Under the pieces are notes generated by a model. That model did no database searches, was not told the DNA's origin, and saw nothing but the letters and a program-made list of their open reading frames with translations. This document shows, piece after piece, positions 43,250-51,352 of a stretch of 64,000 nt of DNA. How positions within the stretch are numbered: the first letter of the stretch is position 1; every line of letters begins with the position of its first letter. The DNA comes from Nesterenkonia ebinurensis (GTDB lineage Bacteria > Actinomycetota > Actinomycetes > Actinomycetales > Micrococcaceae), in NCBI RefSeq assembly GCF_008711175.1, contig NZ_VWNF01000021.1, forward strand, positions 1-64,000. The letters run 5' to 3'. A program made the position numbers and the translations under genes.

Positions 43250-43353
43250 GCTGACTGCTTTTGTCGCGGGGTTCGCCCCTGGTCATGCTCCGCTCGGTGC
43301 TCCGCGGCGCGCTCGAATTCCTTGGCTCGAATAGCCCGCTCGCACAGTCAGCT
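43249..43353. repeat. Intergenic palindromic region after the Crp gene
   Basis: AGCTGACTG at 43249-43257 is complementary to CAGTCAGCT at 43345-43353, so the whole 105-base gap between the convergent Crp and ATP-grasp genes can fold. Inside are GGGG/CCCC and GCTCGAAT repeats. The complement contains ACCGAGCGGAGC, also present at 41269-41280. It may act as a bidirectional terminator. Confidence 0.4.
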
Positions 43354-43355
43354 AC

Positions 43356-44600
43356 TCAATGAGCCTGTTGAGCCCACGTGGCGTTGGCATACTTGCGCTT
43401 GTACCGAATGCCCCGGACAGCCACCCAGGCCCGCCGCTTGAGGTGGAACCGGTCAGCGCGGGCGATCATCGGGGTGTGCAGCTTCTTCTCCCGATAGAGC
43501 CGATCCACTTCCGCCAATACTGCAGGGTCGTCAACGTAAGTCTTCAGAATGGACCGCGGCACCACGGTGTAGAGGATCTCGGTATCCACATACACGCACT
43601 CCGATGACGGGTTCCTGCGGACCACATCCTCCACCAGGTAGCCGGCCAGGTTGTGCCCCTGGGCGGTGGCGTGCGAACTGGAGCGGCCTTGGCGGGTGTT
43701 GACCTCCAAGATCTTGAACTCGCCGTCGCGTTCGTCATACTTCAGATCCACATTGGCCAGCCCGGTATAGCCGATGCCCTCCAGGAAGTCCTTCAGCTGG
43801 GTCATGACCTCCCGGTTGAACTGGGAGCGTACTGCCGCGAAGTTCCCGATCGCGGTGGGCTCATGCTCCTGCAGCACCACCTGGGCCAGATTCACGAACT
43901 CCGCCCGTCCGTCGGTATGCAGGTAGAGGTCCGACTCGTACACGTAGGTGTCCCCGCCAGGGATGAAATCCTGGATGATCAGGGAGCTGCGGTACCCGGA
44001 GCTCTCAACACGGTCGACGACGCCGCGCAGCTCCTCGGCCGAGTACACCCGGTAGATCTTCTCCTGGCCTTGGAACTTATTGCGGTTGTACTGCACCGGG
44101 TCACTGGGTTTGACGATCACCGGGAAGCGGCTGATCTTCTCTGCCTCCAGCGGCTCCCCAGCCTGGTGGATGTGGGTCTCCGGGATGGTCAGGCCGTGCT
44201 GCTCGGCGAAGGGGTAGAACAGCTCCTTGAGTTGGAGAGTCTCCAGCAGCTCTGCGGTGGGGTAGTTGAACCGGTAGTGCTCCCCCAGTGCTGAAGCGTG
44301 TTCAATGATCAGGCGCACGTACTGGTCGTTGGTGCCTACCAGCAGAAGCGGGGCGGCGTCGTCATGATGTTTCTTCGCGAACTGAAGCAGGGCGGGCAGA
44401 AAAGCTTCGGCGGTGTCCAACTCATCCACCAGAGTGATGGATTCGATGATGGTGGAGTAGCTCACGTAGCCCAGCGCCATCTTGCCGATCACATGCGGTT
44501 TGACCCCGAAGCCTTCGTGGAAGGCGGTGGCCATGTGGTAGGCGTTGAGGTCGGTGCCGATCAGGACCGGGGTGAAGCCGTGCTCAGCTGACATGGGCAA
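43356..44600 (-). CDS. ATP-grasp ligase, D-aspartate-ligase-like (paralogue 1)
   Basis: The protein has about 412-414 residues (ATG 44600 or 44594). The start FTPVLIGTDLNAYHMATAFH is the N-terminal pattern of the COG3919 group that contains the D-aspartate ligase of Enterococcus faecium. ATP-grasp parts follow: FPVIVKPSDP, SLIIQDFIPGGD, ANVDLKYDERDG and the metal-binding EVNTRQGRS. It should couple a carboxylate to an amine with ATP. It overlaps the end of the RidA gene. With two paralogues upstream it probably builds a peptide branch, perhaps the peptidoglycan cross-bridge. Confidence 0.82.
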   Translation of the reverse strand: MPMSAEHGFTPVLIGTDLNAYHMATAFHEGFGVKPHVIGKMALGYVSYSTIIESITLVDELDTAEAFLPALLQFAKKHHDDAAPLLLVGTNDQYVRLIIEHASALGEHYRFNYPTAELLETLQLKELFYPFAEQHGLTIPETHIHQAGEPLEAEKISRFPVIVKPSDPVQYNRNKFQGQEKIYRVYSAEELRGVVDRVESSGYRSSLIIQDFIPGGDTYVYESDLYLHTDGRAEFVNLAQVVLQEHEPTAIGNFAAVRSQFNREVMTQLKDFLEGIGYTGLANVDLKYDERDGEFKILEVNTRQGRSSSHATAQGHNLAGYLVEDVVRRNPSSECVYVDTEILYTVVPRSILKTYVDDPAVLAEVDRLYREKKLHTPMIARADRFHLKRRAWVAVRGIRYKRKYANATWAQQAH

Positions 44601-45042
44601 TCAGGTCGACTTCCACGGGGGTGTCCAGCGGAAGCACCGGTACGCCGACTGCGCTGCGGGCATGGGTTCCGGCCTCGCCGAAGGCCTCACCGAGCAGCTC
44701 GGAGGCTCCGTTGATCACCTGCGGCTGGCCGGTGAAGTCCGGTGCGCTGGCCACGAATCCGCCGACCTTGGCGATCCGGGTGATGCTGTCCAAATCCACC
44801 ACGGACTTCAGGGCCGCAATCAGGTTCAGCCCGCACTGCTTGGCCAGCTCATAGGCCTGTTCTGGGGTGACCTCGGCGCCCACTTTGCCCTTCACGGGAA
44901 GTTCACCGCCCACCAGGGGCAGCTGCCCGGAGACGTAGACGACATGATCGACGACGACGGCGGGGTGGTAGACGGCAACCGGGGGCACTACATCGGGCAC
45001 CGTGAGTCCGAGGGCGGCCAGACGGTCTTCGACCTGAGACAT
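44584..45042 (-). CDS. RidA/YjgF-family protein
   Basis: The 152-residue protein belongs to the YjgF-like group with ALGLTVPDVVPPVAVYHPAV and VYVSGQLPLVGGEL; the active-site arginine is in THARSAVGVPVLPLDTPVEV. RidA proteins deaminate reactive enamine or imine intermediates made by amino-acid enzymes. It lies between the DUF4177 gene and the first ATP-grasp gene, overlapping the latter by 11-17 bases, so it is coupled to the ligase pathway. Confidence 0.87.
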   Translation of the reverse strand: MSQVEDRLAALGLTVPDVVPPVAVYHPAVVVDHVVYVSGQLPLVGGELPVKGKVGAEVTPEQAYELAKQCGLNLIAALKSVVDLDSITRIAKVGGFVASAPDFTGQPQVINGASELLGEAFGEAGTHARSAVGVPVLPLDTPVEVDLIAHVS

Positions 45043-45064
45043 AGAAGACTCTCCTTGCCCGGGA

Positions 45065-45229
45065 CTACTGCTTAGGACGTTTGAGGTAGGCCACCGGGGC
45101 GTTGCCGTCGGGGCCCGGGAGCACCGTGACCAGCTCCCAGCCGTCCTCGCCCCACTGGTCGAGAATGCCCTTGGTGTTGTGGATGATGAGCGGAATAGTG
45201 GCGTACTCCCACTGTGTCAGTTCAGCCAT
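45065..45229 (-). CDS. DUF4177-like small protein
   Basis: A 54-residue frame beginning MAELTQWEYATIPLI and containing GILDQWGEDGWELVTVLPGP matches the DUF4177 pattern (WEY..., then GWELV.V). GAGG lies 3 bases before the ATG and the stop is 22 bases before the RidA start, so it heads the short DUF4177-RidA-ligase operon. The role is unknown. Confidence 0.75.
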   Translation of the reverse strand: MAELTQWEYATIPLIIHNTKGILDQWGEDGWELVTVLPGPDGNAPVAYLKRPKQ

Positions 45230-45282
45230 GCCCTCACTCTACAGCGCTGGTCCCACCGGCGCGCGCAGTTCGCGCTGCCTCG

Positions 45283-45385
45283 GGGCACCTTCGGTGCCCA
45301 GCTCTCAATCGCCTCAGAAGACTGCGGGCAGGCTGGCGTCTTCACTCGGCTCAATCGCCTCTCGGCCGGCAGAGCTTTGCCGGCC
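45283..45385. repeat. Hairpin-rich intergenic region with dispersed repeat copy c
   Basis: Two strong stems are present: GGGCACC/GGTGCCC with a TTC loop at 45283-45299, and GGCCGGCA/TGCCGGCC with a 6-base loop at 45364-45385. Between them, GAAGAC at 45317-45322 pairs with GTCTTC at 45338-45343. The complement contains GAGCCGAGTGAAGAC and GGCGATTGAG, also found in the repeats at 30444 and 59640. It separates ATP-grasp paralogue 2 from the DUF4177 gene and may act as terminator or processing site. Confidence 0.5.
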
Positions 45386-45393
45386 TTCACGCC

Positions 45394-46671
45394 TTATGGA
45401 CTCCTATGCGGCGGATAGTAGGTGAAGAACTTCTTGACCAGTTTGGCCTGTGCGGCCAGCACCAGCGGCCGCCTGCGGAGGCTGCGGTCGGCCGCATAGA
45501 AAAACGGGTTCCGAGCCCCACCGGAGCGCAGCAGCTTCGCCACCCGGCGGCGGCGCTGCGGATCGGTGACGTAGCGGGGCGCCAGCCACTTCGGCAGCAG
45601 CGTGTAGACCGTCTCCTCGGTGGTCTCCAGGGGCGGCTGGCCGGCGGCCGGGGGCAGGGTATTGAGGATCCAGTCCGCTACGTACCAGGTCACCGGGTTG
45701 TGGCCGGTGCCGGTCACGTAGTAGCTGGAGTTGCCAAGCCGGGGGTTGAGCTCAAAGAACTTGGTGCTGCCGTCACGCGGATCGTATTTGAGATCGAAGT
45801 TGGCGTACCCCACCCATTTCAGCTCGCTGACCAGCTGCTGGGCCTGTTCCACTGCCTGGCTGTTCTGCCCGGTGAGGATCACCGAGGGGTTGCCTAACAA
45901 CGCGGGGCTGTGGTCTTCCACGATGGTCTCCCCGTAGGAGGCGAAGCGGATTCGGGAGTCGGCATCGCAGTAGCAGGTCAGCACCCGCATCTGCTGGTCA
46001 TCGCCGGGGATCTCCTCCTGCACCACAAAGCTGCCCCGGTACCCGGCCTCCTCGGCGGCGCTGAGCAGTTGCTGGAGCTCCTCAGGAGTCTGCATCCGGT
46101 GGACCTTCTTGCGGCCTTCGAAGCTGATGTGCAGCCAGGCTGAGACATCGGAGGGCTTGGCCCACACCGGGAAGCTGATATTCAGCGGCAGCTGGGTATC
46201 CAGCGGCTGGGCGAGGTCTACGATCCGGGTCACCGGGTGATTGATCCCCAGTCTCTGCGCCAGTGCGGAGAAGTTGTGCTTGATGGTTCCGGCCTCGAAC
46301 CGCTGCTGGTCCACATAGGGGGCCACGAAGCCCAGCGGCAGCCGGCCGGCATCGCGCAGCTGGATGATCGCCTGCACTGTGGCATCCATGGAGCCCAGCA
46401 GCAGCAGCTTCACCCCGGTCTCACGGAGCTGGTCCAGCTCGGCAGTCTCCAGCCCCTTGAGCAGCTCATCGGGATCTGTGGCCGAGGCCACCGGCAGGTA
46501 GCGGACAATCTCCGAGTGGCGGATCATCCACAGCTCGGCCTTGCCCAGGCTGAAACTGGGGATTCCGTAGGCCTCATGGAAGGCCCGGGCCAGGGCGTAG
46601 GCCCCGGTGTCCGCCCCTGCGATGACTGGGACGAACCCCACCTCACGGTATTTCTGGATCACTGCTGACAT
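45394..46671 (-). CDS. ATP-grasp ligase, D-aspartate-ligase-like (paralogue 2)
   Basis: The 425-residue protein opens GFVPVIAGADTGAYALARAF and has FPVWAKPSDVS, SFVVQEEIPGDDQ, ANFDLKYDPRDG and the metal site ELNPRLGNS. The Arg-Gly of EVNTRQGRS is replaced by Leu-Gly-Asn here, so its substrate pocket probably differs from paralogues 1 and 3. It ends with a basic tail. It follows paralogue 3 after 8 bases, and the two form an operon. Confidence 0.82.
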   Translation of the reverse strand: MSAVIQKYREVGFVPVIAGADTGAYALARAFHEAYGIPSFSLGKAELWMIRHSEIVRYLPVASATDPDELLKGLETAELDQLRETGVKLLLLGSMDATVQAIIQLRDAGRLPLGFVAPYVDQQRFEAGTIKHNFSALAQRLGINHPVTRIVDLAQPLDTQLPLNISFPVWAKPSDVSAWLHISFEGRKKVHRMQTPEELQQLLSAAEEAGYRGSFVVQEEIPGDDQQMRVLTCYCDADSRIRFASYGETIVEDHSPALLGNPSVILTGQNSQAVEQAQQLVSELKWVGYANFDLKYDPRDGSTKFFELNPRLGNSSYYVTGTGHNPVTWYVADWILNTLPPAAGQPPLETTEETVYTLLPKWLAPRYVTDPQRRRRVAKLLRSGGARNPFFYAADRSLRRRPLVLAAQAKLVKKFFTYYPPHRSP

Positions 46672-46679
46672 ACCTGCCT

Positions 46680-47930
46680 TTAGAGCCCGTGCCGCCAGGT
46701 GGTGGCCTCATACCTGCGGCCCTGCACCAGGTATCGGCGCAGCAGGGAGGCGTTGCGGCGCGGGGAGATGTCCTTGGCGTAGACCAGCGGATTGGTGTCC
46801 TTGCCCTCGGCCAGCAGGCGGTCCACCTCGGCCCTGGTCTCCGGGTCGGTGACGTATTTGCGCAGCACGTATTTGGGCACCACCCGGAAGAGGATGTCCG
46901 CCTGGGCCAGAGTGAGCCCCTTGCGACGGCCGAAGACCACGTCATCTACCAGGTACTGCATCACCGGGTGGCCCATCTGAGCAGGGTAGTAGCTGGAGCG
47001 GCCGGGCCGGCAGTTGATCTCCATGACCTTGTAGACGCCGTCGCGCTCATCCCATTTCATGTCCACATTGGCCACCCCGGTGTAGCCGATGGTCTCCAGG
47101 AACTCCTTGAACTTCAGCATCAGCTCCTCGTCGTATTTGGAGATGATGGCGGTGTAGGAGCCCACTAGGTGGGATTCGTGCTCCTGCAGGGCCACCTGGC
47201 CCAGGGTGACCAGCTCGCACTTGGCCTCACTGTTCAGGTACAGCACTGCATCCCAGATCCTGCTGTCGTCCCCGGGCACGAACTCCTGGATGATCAGGCT
47301 GTCCCGGTAGTCGGAGGCCTCCACGGCGCGCACTACCTGGTGGACCTCTTCGATGGAGTTCAGCCGGTAGATCTTCTGGTGCCCGGCGATCTTCTGATGG
47401 TTCAGCCACCACTGATTGGGGTTGGCGGGCTTGATGATCACCGGGAACCGGTCCACCTCCAGGGTGAAGGGCTCGCCCATCTGGTGCACCTGGGTGGCGG
47501 GGATGTCAATCCCGTGCTGGGCGGCCAGCTGGTAGAAGGCCTGCTTGTCCATGATCTGGGAGCGCAGCGTCTCGTCGGGACTGTTGAACACATAGTGCTG
47601 CCGGATGGTATCGGCATGCCTGGCCACCAGCTCCACGTACATGTCGTTGCTGGGCACCAGCACCAGCGGCACACCGTATGTGGCCTTGAGCTGCCTGGCC
47701 TTCTGGGTGAGTACCCGCAGGAAGCCCTCATCCTCACTGATGTCATCGTGCAGCTCGATATCCAGGATGCTGCTGCCCCAGGTGAAGCCGGTCTTGTACT
47801 TGCCCAGCATCACCGACTTCACCCCGTAGGTCTCGTGGAAGCTGCGGGCTGGGGTGTACCCGTGGATCATGGTTCCCAGGATCACCGGCAGGAACCCTGC
47901 CTTGCGAGGACTGACGCTCATTTGCAACAC
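46680..47930 (-). CDS. ATP-grasp ligase, D-aspartate-ligase-like (paralogue 3)
   Basis: The 416-residue protein opens GFLPVILGTMIHGYTPARSF and has FPVIIKPANPNQWW, SLIIQEFVPGDDS, ANVDMKWDERDG and EINCRPGRSSYYPAQMG. It is the first ligase of the cluster. GTG at 47930 or ATG at 47921 could start it; no Shine-Dalgarno is seen and TATGTT about 20-30 bases upstream could be the -10. It is divergent from the class A penicillin-binding protein, which supports a cell-wall role. Confidence 0.82.
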   Translation of the reverse strand: MLQMSVSPRKAGFLPVILGTMIHGYTPARSFHETYGVKSVMLGKYKTGFTWGSSILDIELHDDISEDEGFLRVLTQKARQLKATYGVPLVLVPSNDMYVELVARHADTIRQHYVFNSPDETLRSQIMDKQAFYQLAAQHGIDIPATQVHQMGEPFTLEVDRFPVIIKPANPNQWWLNHQKIAGHQKIYRLNSIEEVHQVVRAVEASDYRDSLIIQEFVPGDDSRIWDAVLYLNSEAKCELVTLGQVALQEHESHLVGSYTAIISKYDEELMLKFKEFLETIGYTGVANVDMKWDERDGVYKVMEINCRPGRSSYYPAQMGHPVMQYLVDDVVFGRRKGLTLAQADILFRVVPKYVLRKYVTDPETRAEVDRLLAEGKDTNPLVYAKDISPRRNASLLRRYLVQGRRYEATTWRHGL

Positions 47931-47947
47931 ACTAACGCAGAGAACAT

Positions 47948-47958
47948 ACGACGACGCC
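47948..47958 (-). repeat. Intergenic copy of the GGCGTCGTCGT motif
   Basis: The plus strand reads ACGACGACGCC. It lies in the 99-base divergent gap between the ligase cluster and the penicillin-binding-protein gene, just upstream of the presumed -10 of the ligase operon. Confidence 0.6.
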
Positions 47959-48029
47959 CGTGGCTCACCTAAACCACGCCTTGAGAGAAATCTGCCCCAG
48001 GTTTTGACGGGCCCGATATCATAATCCGG

Positions 48030-50318
48030 ATGGCACCTGCGAAATCCCCCCTCTTTGACACGGCTACCACCGTGGGCAAGATCATGTCTTTCCTGGGCAT
48101 CAGTGCCCTCTGTGGGCTGCTTGCCGCGGGCCTGCTGTTCCCTCTTGCTGCCACCGGGGGGGCTGCCGCCTCAGCCGGGCACGACATCCTTGATGAGGTT
48201 CCGGTGGAGCTGCAGGAGGAACCGCTGTCCACTCCCTCGCATATGTATGCCCGGGACGGGGAGACCTGGATCGCCACTTTCTACGTGGAGAACCGGGTGC
48301 CGGTGCCGCTGGACGACATCTCCCAGGAGATGCAGGATGCCATTATTGCCATTGAGGATGAGCGATTCTTCGACCACGGCGGGGTGGACGCCCAGGGTGT
48401 GGCCCGCGCTGCGGTGAACAATGTGATGTCCCCCCAGACTCAGGGCGCTTCGACGCTGACCATGCAGTATGTGAACAACATTCTGAACAACGCCATGGTG
48501 GTCCGTGGCGAGGCAGACAATATCCTGGCTGCAGGCATCCAGGAGAAGACCTACGCCGACAAGCTGCGCGAGATGAAGCTTGCCGTACAGCTGGAGCAGG
48601 AGATGACCAAGGATGAGATCCTTGAGGGTTATCTCAATATTGTGATGCTCGGCGGGGTGAACTACGGGGTGGAGGCCGCAGCCCAGTACTACTTCGGCGT
48701 GCCGGCCGCAGAGCTGGATGCCCAACAGTCGGCCACTCTGGCCGGCATCGTGCAGGCGCCCAACTACTACCGCCCGGACCACAACCCGGAGAACGCGGAG
48801 AACCGGCGCAACACTGTGCTGCGCAACATGTACACCCAGGGCTTCATCACCGAAGCGGAGTTCGAGGAGGCCCGCAGCATCGATCTTGCGGAGACCCTGC
48901 GCCCGGCTGAGGAGATGAACAACGAGCGTGGCTGCATCGCAGCAGACTTCGCGCAGTATTTCTGCGACTATGCCGCAGAGGAGATTCGCCAGCTTGGCGC
49001 TTTCGGCGAGACAGCCGAGGAGCGCACTGAGCTGCTGCACCGCGGGGGGCTGCGAATCATCACCACTCTGGATCCTGAGCTTCAGGAGCATGCCGAGGCA
49101 ACCGTAGAGCAGCACCGGCCCTCCGGCACCGGCGCTGCTGCGGTACTGAACTCCCTGGATCCGGAGACCGGTGACATCCTGGCCATGGCGCAGTCCACTG
49201 AGTACAACCCCTCGGAGTTCGAGGAGGACAACCCCGGGGAGTGGTATGAAACCTCTTTGAATCTCAACGCCGGGCAATCCCATAACGGCGGCATCGGCTT
49301 CCAAGGCGGCTCAACCCTCAAACCCTTCGTGGCTGCCACCTGGGTGGAGGAGGGCAATTCCATGGATGACCAGGTGGCCGCTGATACCACGCACTACGAG
49401 TACCTCAGTGAGTGGGAGGCCTCCTGTGAGCCTGCCGGGCATATCCGCCTGTTGGATGAAGACGGCTGGGATGTCTGGAACGTCATGGACGACACCGAGC
49501 GCGAGATGAGCGTTGACTGGGGCCTGTTTTGGTCCATCAACACCGCCACCGTGGCCACCACTCATGCCATGAACATCTGTGCCATTACCGATCTGACCAG
49601 CCGGCTGGGCATTGAGGGCGTGAGCGAGGGCCAGACAGAAGTCGGCCCACTGCGCCACGATGAGCCCGCCTTTGTGATGGGCTCCACCTCCATCACACCC
49701 ATGGTGATGAACCGGGCCTACTCGGCATTCGCCAATGACGGCACCATCTGCGCTCCGCGCGCCCTGCTGGAGGTCACCGATGCCCACGGCAACTCCTATG
49801 AGGTGCCCGAGACGGACTGCGATGAGGCAGTGGACCCAGATGTGGTTGCCCAGGTCAATGACACGCTGATCAATGTTGCCGAGCAGAACCAATACGTCCA
49901 GCAGCGCGACGGCAGCGCCCCCTTCCCGATGGCCGGGAAGACCGGTACTCATGAAAGTGTGTCTGTGATGTCCTTCCAGGGGTACACCGAAGGTATCTCC
50001 ACCACCGCTTATATCACCCGTATGGACGACAATGATTGCATGTGGCCAGAGGGCGCAATCGAGAACAGAACCTGTCACGGCAACATTCCCGAGGAATACG
50101 CCGGCGACGTCGCCTTCCCGTTCTGGTACGACTACATGCGCGAGGTAGCCCCCACCCGGGCCACCGGCGACTTCACCACCTCGCCCAACTCGCCGTTCAG
50201 CGAGCGCCGCTCCGGCTGGTCCGGCCGTTACAACCCCTCCGAGCTCGGCAGCGGCAGTTCGGACAGTGACGACGACGACGATGACGATGACAACGGCGAC
50301 GATGACGATGACGACTGA
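48030..50318 (+). CDS. Class A penicillin-binding protein (transglycosylase/transpeptidase)
   Basis: The 762-residue protein has one N-terminal membrane span, a GT51 domain (AIIAIEDERFFDHGGVD, then QGASTLTMQYVNN), and a transpeptidase domain with Ser428-T-L-Lys431, Ser502-I-N and Lys637-T-G. It polymerises and cross-links peptidoglycan outside the membrane. The last 20 or so residues are almost all Asp, encoded by GAC/GAT repeats, an odd tail for this family. The ATG at 48030 has TATCAT 7 bases before it and no Shine-Dalgarno. Confidence 0.92.
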   Translation: MAPAKSPLFDTATTVGKIMSFLGISALCGLLAAGLLFPLAATGGAAASAGHDILDEVPVELQEEPLSTPSHMYARDGETWIATFYVENRVPVPLDDISQEMQDAIIAIEDERFFDHGGVDAQGVARAAVNNVMSPQTQGASTLTMQYVNNILNNAMVVRGEADNILAAGIQEKTYADKLREMKLAVQLEQEMTKDEILEGYLNIVMLGGVNYGVEAAAQYYFGVPAAELDAQQSATLAGIVQAPNYYRPDHNPENAENRRNTVLRNMYTQGFITEAEFEEARSIDLAETLRPAEEMNNERGCIAADFAQYFCDYAAEEIRQLGAFGETAEERTELLHRGGLRIITTLDPELQEHAEATVEQHRPSGTGAAAVLNSLDPETGDILAMAQSTEYNPSEFEEDNPGEWYETSLNLNAGQSHNGGIGFQGGSTLKPFVAATWVEEGNSMDDQVAADTTHYEYLSEWEASCEPAGHIRLLDEDGWDVWNVMDDTEREMSVDWGLFWSINTATVATTHAMNICAITDLTSRLGIEGVSEGQTEVGPLRHDEPAFVMGSTSITPMVMNRAYSAFANDGTICAPRALLEVTDAHGNSYEVPETDCDEAVDPDVVAQVNDTLINVAEQNQYVQQRDGSAPFPMAGKTGTHESVSVMSFQGYTEGISTTAYITRMDDNDCMWPEGAIENRTCHGNIPEEYAGDVAFPFWYDYMREVAPTRATGDFTTSPNSPFSERRSGWSGRYNPSELGSGSSDSDDDDDDDDNGDDDDDD

Positions 50319-50363
50319 GCCTGTCGGCACTCGAGCAGCAGCGGTCCGATCAGCGCTGGCCCG

Positions 50364-51308
50364 GTGAGCGCTGACAATACCGCAGCCTGGGCGGCTGCCG
50401 GACTCGGCGGCGTCGTCGGTGCACTGGGGCTGGGAACACTGGTGTATGCCAACCAGGTGGAGCTCAACCGGTTCACTCTCCGGCACGCAGAGATCACCGT
50501 TGCGGATCTGCCCGCTGAGCTGAGGGTGCTGCACATCTCAGACATTCACTACGTGCGAGGGCAGCAGCGCAAATACCGGTGGCTGCAGCAGCTGGCCGAC
50601 CTTGAGCCGGACCTGGTGGTCAATACCGGGGACAATCTCTCCGACCGGCAGGCTGTGCCCGAGGTGCTTGAAGCTCTAGGGCCGCTGCTCCAGTTCCCCG
50701 GGTGTTTTGTGCCGGGCTCTAATGACTACTACGCCCCCCGGTTCAAGAACCCGCTGAAGTATTTCAAAGGGCCCTCCACCCTGCATCCCAGCACTCAGTC
50801 ACTGCCCACTGAGGAGCTGTTCGGCGGTTTCGAGACCGCCGGCTGGGCCAACCTCACCAATGCGCACAGCTCCGCCCGGTTCAACGGACTGGAAGTGGAG
50901 TTCTCCGGAGTGGATGACCCGCATCTACAGCTCGATGAGTTCTCCGGCTGGCCCAGCACCGATGCGCAGCCGAAGCAGCCTGCGGATCTGAAGATCGGGG
51001 TGGCCCATGCCCCAGTCCGGCGAGTGCTGGAGACCTTTGCCGACTCCGGGGCTGATGCGGTCTTCGCCGGGCATACCCACGGCGGCCAGGTGTGCCTGCC
51101 GGCCTTCGACGGGTCCGGCGGACACGCCCTGGTCACCAACTGTGACCTGCCTCCGCGGTACGCTAAGGGACTGCACACCCTGCGCGGGGCTCACGGCAGC
51201 ACGGAGGTGCATGTCTCAGCCGGCATCGGCACCTCAGCCATGGCTCCGGTGCGGCTGTTCTGTCCACCTGAGGCGACCTTGGTCACCATCGGCCCGGAAC
51301 AACGGTGA
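50364..51308 (+). CDS. Membrane-anchored metallophosphoesterase (YkuE-like)
   Basis: The 314-residue protein has an N-terminal hydrophobic segment (AAGLGGVVGALGLGTLVYA) and calcineurin-like motifs in order: SDIHYV, NTGDNLSD, GSNDYY (GNHD type), and GHTHGGQ. Family members act on phosphate esters of cell-envelope lipids or nucleotides. GTG at 50364 starts it, 45 bases after the penicillin-binding-protein gene, so the two may be co-transcribed. Confidence 0.85.
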   Translation: MSADNTAAWAAAGLGGVVGALGLGTLVYANQVELNRFTLRHAEITVADLPAELRVLHISDIHYVRGQQRKYRWLQQLADLEPDLVVNTGDNLSDRQAVPEVLEALGPLLQFPGCFVPGSNDYYAPRFKNPLKYFKGPSTLHPSTQSLPTEELFGGFETAGWANLTNAHSSARFNGLEVEFSGVDDPHLQLDEFSGWPSTDAQPKQPADLKIGVAHAPVRRVLETFADSGADAVFAGHTHGGQVCLPAFDGSGGHALVTNCDLPPRYAKGLHTLRGAHGSTEVHVSAGIGTSAMAPVRLFCPPEATLVTIGPEQR

Positions 51309-51352
51309 GCAGTTTGGTCCCCATCCCCTACCCGGAGTAAAGTAGTTGCACC

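Noticed and set aside
43295-43345. GCTCGAAT boxes resembling a tRNA T-arm
   Set aside because: No acceptor stem, anticodon arm or CCA-adjacent pairing can be built around them. I found no tRNA elsewhere either.
50257-50318. Short direct repeats that look like a CRISPR or tandem array
   Set aside because: They are Asp codons at the end of the penicillin-binding-protein gene, with no spacers and no cas genes. No CRISPR array is present in the window.
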